A stretch of 11,041 bases of DNA from Bacteroidota bacterium (GTDB lineage Bacteria > Bacteroidota > Bacteroidia > Bacteroidales > VadinHA17): NCBI GenBank assembly GCA_030628785.1, contig DAOVQI010000067.1, forward strand, positions 1 to 11,041. The letters run 5' to 3'. How positions within the stretch are numbered: the first letter of the stretch is position 1; each line of letters begins with the position of its first letter. Both the position numbers and the translations under genes were made by a program. Below the pieces are notes generated by a model. The model had not been told where the DNA came from and made no database searches. It saw nothing but the letters and a program-made list of their open reading frames with translations. Positions 7,022-11,041 of this stretch are shown piece by piece.

Positions 7022-7037
7022 AAATTAAGTTAAGTGT

Positions 7038-7304
7038 TTATTTCTTTTTCTTTTCCATATGTGATTTATATCGACTCATATATTTATCAACCCGACCTGC
7101 GGTATCTACAAGCTTCATTTTACCGGTATAAAACGGATGCGATGTATTGGAAATCTCTAGTTTTATCAATGGATATTCTTTACCGTCCTCCATTTTAATC
7201 TTATCCTTAGATTGTGCAGTCGATTTTGTAATAAAAGTAAGCCCGTTCGACATATCCTTAAATACCACCAAACGGTAATTTTTCGGATGAATTCCTTTTT
7301 TCAT
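7038..7304 (-). CDS. rpmE2: 50S ribosomal protein L31, type B (zinc-free)
   Basis: L31 is a small protein of the large ribosomal subunit that bridges to the 30S head. The 88-residue product starts MKKGIHPKNYRLVVFKD and contains the conserved SNTSHPFYTGK segment (about 52-62), diagnostic of the family. It contains no cysteine, so it belongs to the type B form lacking the CxxC zinc site. In some bacteria type B replaces the zinc form during zinc shortage, but in Bacteroidota it is commonly the ordinary L31; no Zur-like operator was recognised. It has its own promoter at 7346-7376 and a strong terminator, so it looks monocistronic. Confidence 0.96.
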   Translation of the reverse strand: MKKGIHPKNYRLVVFKDMSNGLTFITKSTAQSKDKIKMEDGKEYPLIKLEISNTSHPFYTGKMKLVDTAGRVDKYMSRYKSHMEKKKK

Positions 7305-7345
7305 TTTTCTTGTCTTTCTATTACTAATCAGGTTTTTTCGGCTTG

Positions 7346-7376
7346 CAAAGGTATATTTTGTAAATTAAAATACAAA
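7346..7376 (-). promoter_or_regulatory. Bacteroidota-type promoter for rpmE2
   Basis: On the minus strand TTTG (7373-7376) is followed by a 19-nt spacer and TACCTTTG (7346-7353), an exact match to the -33 TTTG / -7 TAnnTTTG consensus of the Bacteroidota primary sigma factor. Transcription would begin near 7340, giving a leader of roughly 35 nt. Confidence 0.78.
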
Positions 7377-7394
7377 GAAGAACCGTGTTTTTTG

Positions 7395-8603
7395 TTATTT
7401 TTTTCTTCCAGGTTCTTTTTTTTCGGGTAATTTATCCAACTCATCTTTGTAACGTATAAATTCGGCATTTGGATCAAACAGGTATCGGTAAGTTATATGT
7501 GTTTTAGCCTGTATCGCACCAATTGCTTCGTAAATTGCTCTCATCTTAGGATTATAATCCCCAACCCATGAAAGCTCCAATTCCTTGTAATACGTTTTCC
7601 TTCTAAAAACCTCAAAAAAATGTTTAAAAATTGCTGATTCAATTCCGGAATTTTGATAGCTGGGGATTACACCTGCGACAATTCCTCTCACACGAGTCAT
7701 CTCATGTGTATATTTATAATAAAAAAACTTCATAATACTCCAGAGATTCAACTTTCCGTTCAAATGCTTCAGAATTTGATTCAGATCGGGAAGAGCAATA
7801 AAGAATGAAACAGGCTTTTTTTTAAAATAAGCAAACCATATTAATTCTTCATCCATAAAAAGTTTTGCTTTTTTAAACGATTCCCTGAGTTTATCAGGTT
7901 CCACTGGTGTGAAATCTTCTTTAAAGGACGCCCAGGTTGAGTTATATATTTCAACCATATCGGCAATAAAACTTTCGGGGTCTTTAAAAGAAAAATGCTT
8001 AAACCGGTACCCGGGCTTTTTGGAAACCCAGTCGGCAATTTTCATAAATCTGTCCGGAAAGACTTTAACCACTGATATGTCTCTATGATAACTATATTGG
8101 TAATAATAATTTTTAAATCCGTATGCTTCGAACAATTCATGGTAATAGGATTTATTGTACGGCATTCCAAAGCCCGGGTGTGTGAAACCTTCAACCAGTA
8201 ATCCCCAATGGCTGTCATTCTCACCAAAATTAATCGGTCCATCCATGGCTTCCATGCCTCTTTCCTTCAACCATTCCTTCGCTTTATCAAAAAGAAGGAA
8301 AGCAACATCCTTATTATCAATCGACTCAAAGAACCCTATTCCACCCGTTGGTTGCCGGTTCACATCGGCCCTTCTTTTAATGTAAAAAGCAGCTATTCTT
8401 CCAATTAATTTATTTTTTTCATCTTTTAATATCCACCTTGAAGCATTCCCTTCTTTAAAAGAAGAATTTTTTTGCGAATCAAAAATATTTTCAATTTGAC
8501 TATTGAGCGGACAAACCCAGGTATTATCATCTTTATACAGTTTTTTTGGAACCTTTAAGAATTCTTTTCTTTGTCTTTTGGTTTTAACTTCAATCAGCTT
8601 CAT
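7395..8603 (-). CDS. GNAT-superfamily acyltransferase-like protein
   Basis: This 402-residue protein has no signal peptide or membrane helix and is probably cytosolic. It resembles a family of long GNAT-fold proteins of unknown substrate found widely in Bacteroidota. The N-terminal half has GRIAAFYIKRR (68-78), GGIGFFESIDNKDVAFLLFD (87-106), an AKEWLKERG helix and DGPINFGEND (121-130). The C-terminal half carries the acyl-CoA-type segment GVIPSYQNSGIESAIFKHFF (311-330), followed by a motif ELSWVGDYNPKMRAIYEAIG (343-362) typical of the GNAT C-terminal strand and helix. It starts 31 nt after the PLP-enzyme gene, so the two are probably one transcript. The C-terminus is very basic (KKEPGRKK). 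Assignment to the superfamily is fairly secure; the reaction is unknown. Confidence 0.78.
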   Translation of the reverse strand: MKLIEVKTKRQRKEFLKVPKKLYKDDNTWVCPLNSQIENIFDSQKNSSFKEGNASRWILKDEKNKLIGRIAAFYIKRRADVNRQPTGGIGFFESIDNKDVAFLLFDKAKEWLKERGMEAMDGPINFGENDSHWGLLVEGFTHPGFGMPYNKSYYHELFEAYGFKNYYYQYSYHRDISVVKVFPDRFMKIADWVSKKPGYRFKHFSFKDPESFIADMVEIYNSTWASFKEDFTPVEPDKLRESFKKAKLFMDEELIWFAYFKKKPVSFFIALPDLNQILKHLNGKLNLWSIMKFFYYKYTHEMTRVRGIVAGVIPSYQNSGIESAIFKHFFEVFRRKTYYKELELSWVGDYNPKMRAIYEAIGAIQAKTHITYRYLFDPNAEFIRYKDELDKLPEKKEPGRKK

Positions 8604-8634
8604 GATAATTACTCATTAAAGGTTGGAACCCGGG

Positions 8635-10107
8635 TCACTCTAACGTAAACCAACTTTGTACTTCCTTTTGTCTCTCTCCCTTATCATCTTTATGAATGAA
8701 TTCATTGGTTTTACAATTGTAAAAATAATCTTCTTTCCAACTTTTTATATTGTCCACTATCGATTTTAACGCATTTGCGAAATAAAATATTTCATCATCT
8801 CTCGTAGTAGGATGCAGTGACCATCTGATCCATCCGGGTTTTTCCGAAAGGTCACCACTTGCAATTTTATCGGTTATCTTTTTCGACTTGTTATAACTTA
8901 CTTCCAGTAGAAAATGGCCATATGTACCGGCACAAACACATCCGCCACGAACCTGAATGCCAAAACGATCACTTAATAACTTTACAATTAGATTGTAATG
9001 AATATCTACATGATAAAATGAAAAAAGCCCCAACCGGTCTACAACATTATCAGCTAAAATTTTTATGCCCGGAATTTTCCTTAATTCCTGAAACGCCAAA
9101 ACCACTAATTCTTCTTCACGTTTTCTTATGTTGTCTGTACCCATTTGATTTTTAAGTTCTAAAACCAATGCCGTACGAATTGCCTGCAGGAATCCGGGTG
9201 TCCCACCATCTTCCCTGACTTCAATGTCATCAATATATTTATATTTACCCCAGGGATTTGTCCATTCAACGGTTCCTCCACCAGGGTCATCAGGGACATC
9301 ACGATCATATAAGTCGGAGTCAAATATTAACACACCGGAAGAACCCGGACCACCAAGAAACTTATGAGGAGAAAAGAATATCGCATCTAGTTTTTTCAGA
9401 GGATCCTCAGGATGCATGTTTATATCGAGGTAAGGCGCAGAAGCCGCAAAATCAATAAAACAAAGGCCACCATACTGATGCATTAGCTTTGCCATTTCAT
9501 AATAAGGAGTAAAAATCCCTGTCACATTGGAACAAGCAGTAAAACTACCGATCTTAAATTTCCGGTCCTTGTATCTTTCAAGCTGAAATCGTAATTCATC
9601 CAAATCCACCAACATATCATTACCGGGCTTCAAAACAATAACCTCCGCTATTGTTTCGTACCAGGAAGTATGATTTGAATGGTGTTCCATGTGAGTTACA
9701 AATACAACAGGTTGATCCATTTCCTGTAAACAATCCTTATGGAGTAATTTCCCGCAGCCTTTTAATCCCAGAATCCTCTGAAGCTTATTGATCACTGTTG
9801 TCATGCCCGATCCTGCTGTAATAATTACATCCTGTGGCCCGGCATTTACATGTTTTTTTATTAATTGATGAGCCTGAAGGTAACTTAATGTCATCCTGGT
9901 CCCCGTTTCGCTTGTTTCTGTGTGAGTATTAGCTACAAAAGGGCCAAATGTTTCTGCGATTTTCTTCTCAATCGGACCATAGAGACGTCCACCTGCTAAC
10001 CAATCATTATATATTATTTTCTTCTTACCATAAGGAGTATCATACTCCTGATCAATCCCAATAATATTTTTTCTAAACTTAACAAAATACTTTTCCGGAG
10101 ATTCCAT
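8635..10107 (-). CDS. PLP-dependent class V aminotransferase / cysteine-desulfurase-like enzyme
   Basis: This 490-residue cytosolic enzyme has the fold-type I class V layout: an N-terminal YNDWLAGGRLYGPIE segment, TAGSGMTTVIN (97-107), HH at 142-143 (the PLP-stacking His region), FIDFAAS (218-223, D219 contacting the PLP nitrogen) and the Schiff-base lysine K249 in SPHKFLGGPGSSG. Near the C-terminus RGGCVCAG places C392 five residues after R387, the spacing of R359 and C364 in E. coli SufS, so a desulfurase-type cysteine is present. It is about 80 residues longer than SufS, and no SufE, SufU or Fe-S assembly gene is nearby. Desulfurase, lyase or another PLP reaction all remain possible. The GNAT-like gene follows after 31 nt. 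No convincing promoter was found upstream. Confidence 0.85.
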   Translation of the reverse strand: MESPEKYFVKFRKNIIGIDQEYDTPYGKKKIIYNDWLAGGRLYGPIEKKIAETFGPFVANTHTETSETGTRMTLSYLQAHQLIKKHVNAGPQDVIITAGSGMTTVINKLQRILGLKGCGKLLHKDCLQEMDQPVVFVTHMEHHSNHTSWYETIAEVIVLKPGNDMLVDLDELRFQLERYKDRKFKIGSFTACSNVTGIFTPYYEMAKLMHQYGGLCFIDFAASAPYLDINMHPEDPLKKLDAIFFSPHKFLGGPGSSGVLIFDSDLYDRDVPDDPGGGTVEWTNPWGKYKYIDDIEVREDGGTPGFLQAIRTALVLELKNQMGTDNIRKREEELVVLAFQELRKIPGIKILADNVVDRLGLFSFYHVDIHYNLIVKLLSDRFGIQVRGGCVCAGTYGHFLLEVSYNKSKKITDKIASGDLSEKPGWIRWSLHPTTRDDEIFYFANALKSIVDNIKSWKEDYFYNCKTNEFIHKDDKGERQKEVQSWFTLE

Positions 10108-10202
10108 ATCCTATCTAGTTAATTAGAGTTTGTCCATAAACTAAAAATGCTTGCTTAAGTATGAAATTCCAAACCACAAATAACAAAAAAACAAAAAAAA
10201 TT

Positions 10203-10230
10203 CAAGTTCCAAATTCAAAACTCCAAACCC
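10203..10230 (+). repeat. Heptad tract (CAAATTC-like)
   Basis: Four 7-bp units read CAAGTTC, CAAATTC, AAAACTC, CAAACCC. The A-rich sequence to the left (10164-10200) shows a weaker version of the same rhythm. Confidence 0.5.
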
Positions 10231-10258
10231 TTCTTAATAAAAGCAATATTGATATTTT

Positions 10259-10278
10259 ATACCGATAGCTATCGGTAT
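10259..10278. repeat. Perfect 20-bp palindrome with core CCGATAGCTATCGG, left copy
   Basis: The sequence ATACCGATAGCTATCGGTAT is its own reverse complement over 20 bp. The 14-bp core is identical to that of the palindrome at 10428-10445, and the two bracket the hairpin element between them. Confidence 0.85.
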
Positions 10279-10298
10279 TGTGATTTGCGATTTGCCTG

Positions 10299-10401
10299 CC
10301 CCGTGAAATAAATCGAAGATTTAATGCGAAGCATTATTTACCCAGTGAAATCCGGCAAAGCCGGAATGCCTCTGGCATTATTTCACGGGTGTTTCACGGG
10401 G
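10299..10401. repeat. Branched multi-hairpin element
   Basis: An outer perfect 10-bp stem (CCCCGTGAAA 10299-10308 with TTTCACGGGG 10392-10401) encloses two short hairpins, AAATC-GAA-GATTT (10310-10322) and AATGC-GAA-GCATT (10323-10335). It also encloses an inner stem (ACCCAGTGAAAT 10340-10351 with ATTTCACGGGT 10380-10390, one bulge). That inner stem in turn encloses TCCGGC-AAA-GCCGGA (10351-10365) and AATGCC-TCT-GGCATT (about 10365-10379). Arms are perfect and loops are three bases. The unit could form a cloverleaf-like structure in single-stranded DNA or RNA. Confidence 0.8.
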
Positions 10402-10405
10402 TAAA

Positions 10406-10426
10406 TATTTTGTATTTTGATTTTTG
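10406..10426 (+). repeat. Heptad tandem tract (TATTTTG x3)
   Basis: Three 7-bp units read TATTTTG, TATTTTG, ATTTTTG. A two-unit tract, GTGATTT GCGATTT, lies on the other side of the hairpin element at 10280-10293. Confidence 0.6.
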
Positions 10427-10427
10427 G

Positions 10428-10445
10428 TCCCGATAGCTATCGGGA
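10428..10445. repeat. Perfect 18-bp palindrome with core CCGATAGCTATCGG, right copy
   Basis: TCCCGATAGCTATCGGGA is self-complementary over 18 bp and shares its 14-bp core with the copy at 10259-10278, 169 bp away start to start. Confidence 0.85.
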
Positions 10446-10578
10446 TTAATTAGAAAAACTTCTACTTTATAGACAGACACTAATTAATGGTATCGGAATT
10501 TACAAATAACTTTATTTCAATCCCTGTTGGCCAATTTGGCTTATAACCGAAGAATTTCAGGGTTCAAATATAAGGTTC

Positions 10579-11041
10579 TTAATAACTGATATCAATAATT
10601 CGATGGTCAATTAAAACAAACATGATTATGGTGATCAAAGAATAAATCAGATAAAACTTAACCGGAATATATTCAGACGGTTTGATTTGTAATTTAAAAT
10701 AATTATAAGCAATTAAATATATTTTTTCAATAACGAATACGATGGCTGTTGCAAGAGCAATTCCAACCAAACCATAAAATTGCATCAAATACAAACTCAG
10801 GGAAATATTCAAAATAATCTCAATAAATGAACCGAATAACACCACACGGGTTTTTTTCAAACCGATTAAAATGGTCTGAGGAAAGACTAATCTTGGTATA
10901 ATGAGTAATAAATATATTAAAAAGACATCGGCACTTCTTATAAAATTTACATTGAACATTACCGGAAACAGCCATCTGGTAAATAACATTACAATAATTG
11001 AAATTGGAAACAAGTACTGCATCAGCCGTTTTGACTTTTGC
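10579..11041 (-). CDS. Polysaccharide-type flippase (MOP superfamily), C-terminal part only
   Basis: The frame is open to the right edge, so the N-terminal part and the start lie outside the window; a Met at 11022 is internal (residues QKSKRL precede it in frame). About 154 residues are visible, with four to five hydrophobic helices, including SIIVMLFTRWLFPVMF, VFLIYLLLIIPRLVF, the segment SFIEIILNISLSLYLMQFYG with the following LVGIALATAI, and a final FYLIYSLITIIMFVLI. The YGLVGIALATA pattern after a long helix is typical of Wzx/RfbX-like lipid-linked sugar flippases in the MATE/MOP superfamily. The substrate is unknown. No glycosyltransferase is visible in the window. Confidence 0.75.
   Translation of the reverse strand, partial: QKSKRLMQYLFPISIIVMLFTRWLFPVMFNVNFIRSADVFLIYLLLIIPRLVFPQTILIGLKKTRVVLFGSFIEIILNISLSLYLMQFYGLVGIALATAIVFVIEKIYLIAYNYFKLQIKPSEYIPVKFYLIYSLITIIMFVLIDHRIIDISY

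Larger units (their letters stand above)
10108..10578. other. Non-coding, repeat-rich region between the PLP enzyme gene and the flippase gene
   Basis: No plausible gene or RNA gene is seen. The part nearest the PLP-enzyme start must hold its promoter, but no good TTTG/TAnnTTTG pair is present. The middle is A-rich with a 7-bp rhythm, then comes the palindrome-bracketed hairpin element (10259-10445). The right part (10446-10578) has only a small inverted repeat (GCCAA-T-TTGGC, 10530-10540) enclosed by CCCTG/CAGGG arms, without a T-tract, so it is not called as the flippase terminator. Confidence 0.65.

Noticed and set aside
7381..7420. GGTTCTT/AAGAACC pairing after the GNAT-like gene as a terminator
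   Set aside because: The loop would be nearly 30 nt, partly inside the coding sequence, and the T-tract is not adjacent.
10520..10565. CCCTG/CAGGG stem with an inner GCCAA/TTGGC hairpin as the flippase terminator
   Set aside because: The stems are short and separated by unpaired bases, and no T-tract follows on the minus strand.

Overview
The window looks like chromosomal DNA of a Bacteroidota bacterium, probably class Bacteroidia. The evidence is AT-rich DNA, genes without Shine-Dalgarno leaders, one near-perfect Bacteroidota promoter (TTTG, 19-nt spacer, TACCTTTG) in front of the L31 gene, a zinc-free type B L31, a LiaF-like membrane protein, and a long periplasmic thioredoxin-fold protein. 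All protein genes except the Nudix gene lie on the minus strand. Most of the content is conserved housekeeping. I see no phage, CRISPR, toxin-antitoxin or defence cassette.

Layout from left to right. (1) 19-166: a palindromic element of three hairpins just beyond the end of pyrE. (2) 176-1445: pyrE (minus) and a Nudix hydrolase (plus), head to head with start codons 7 bp apart. (3) 1446-3894: an apparent minus-strand operon, LiaF-like membrane protein -> coaD -> exported thioredoxin-like protein. The coaD and thioredoxin-like genes overlap by 8 nt, and the last gene abuts the Nudix gene stop to stop with no spacer. (4) 3895-4424: a non-coding region with three arrays of a degenerate 7-bp repeat and a decayed hairpin element. 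(5) 4425-7304: lon, then rpmE2, separated by a clear intrinsic terminator. (6) 7395-10107: a PLP-dependent class V aminotransferase/cysteine-desulfurase-like enzyme followed after 31 nt by a GNAT-type acyltransferase, probably one transcript. (7) 10108-10578: a non-coding region holding a branched multi-hairpin element bracketed by two copies of a CCGATAGCTATCGG palindrome, with more 7-bp-period tracts. (8) 10579 to the right edge: the C-terminal part of a polysaccharide-type flippase.

Functionally the genes cover pyrimidine synthesis (pyrE), CoA synthesis (coaD), translation (L31), protein quality control (Lon) and envelope functions (LiaF-like, thioredoxin-like, flippase). The PLP enzyme/GNAT pair is the only metabolic unit without an obvious assignment. 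The least explained material is non-coding: the palindromic elements and the heptad-period tracts in both long intergenic regions. The other oddities are a thioredoxin-fold protein whose active-site motif has lost its first cysteine, and a Nudix gene with essentially no flanking DNA on either side.
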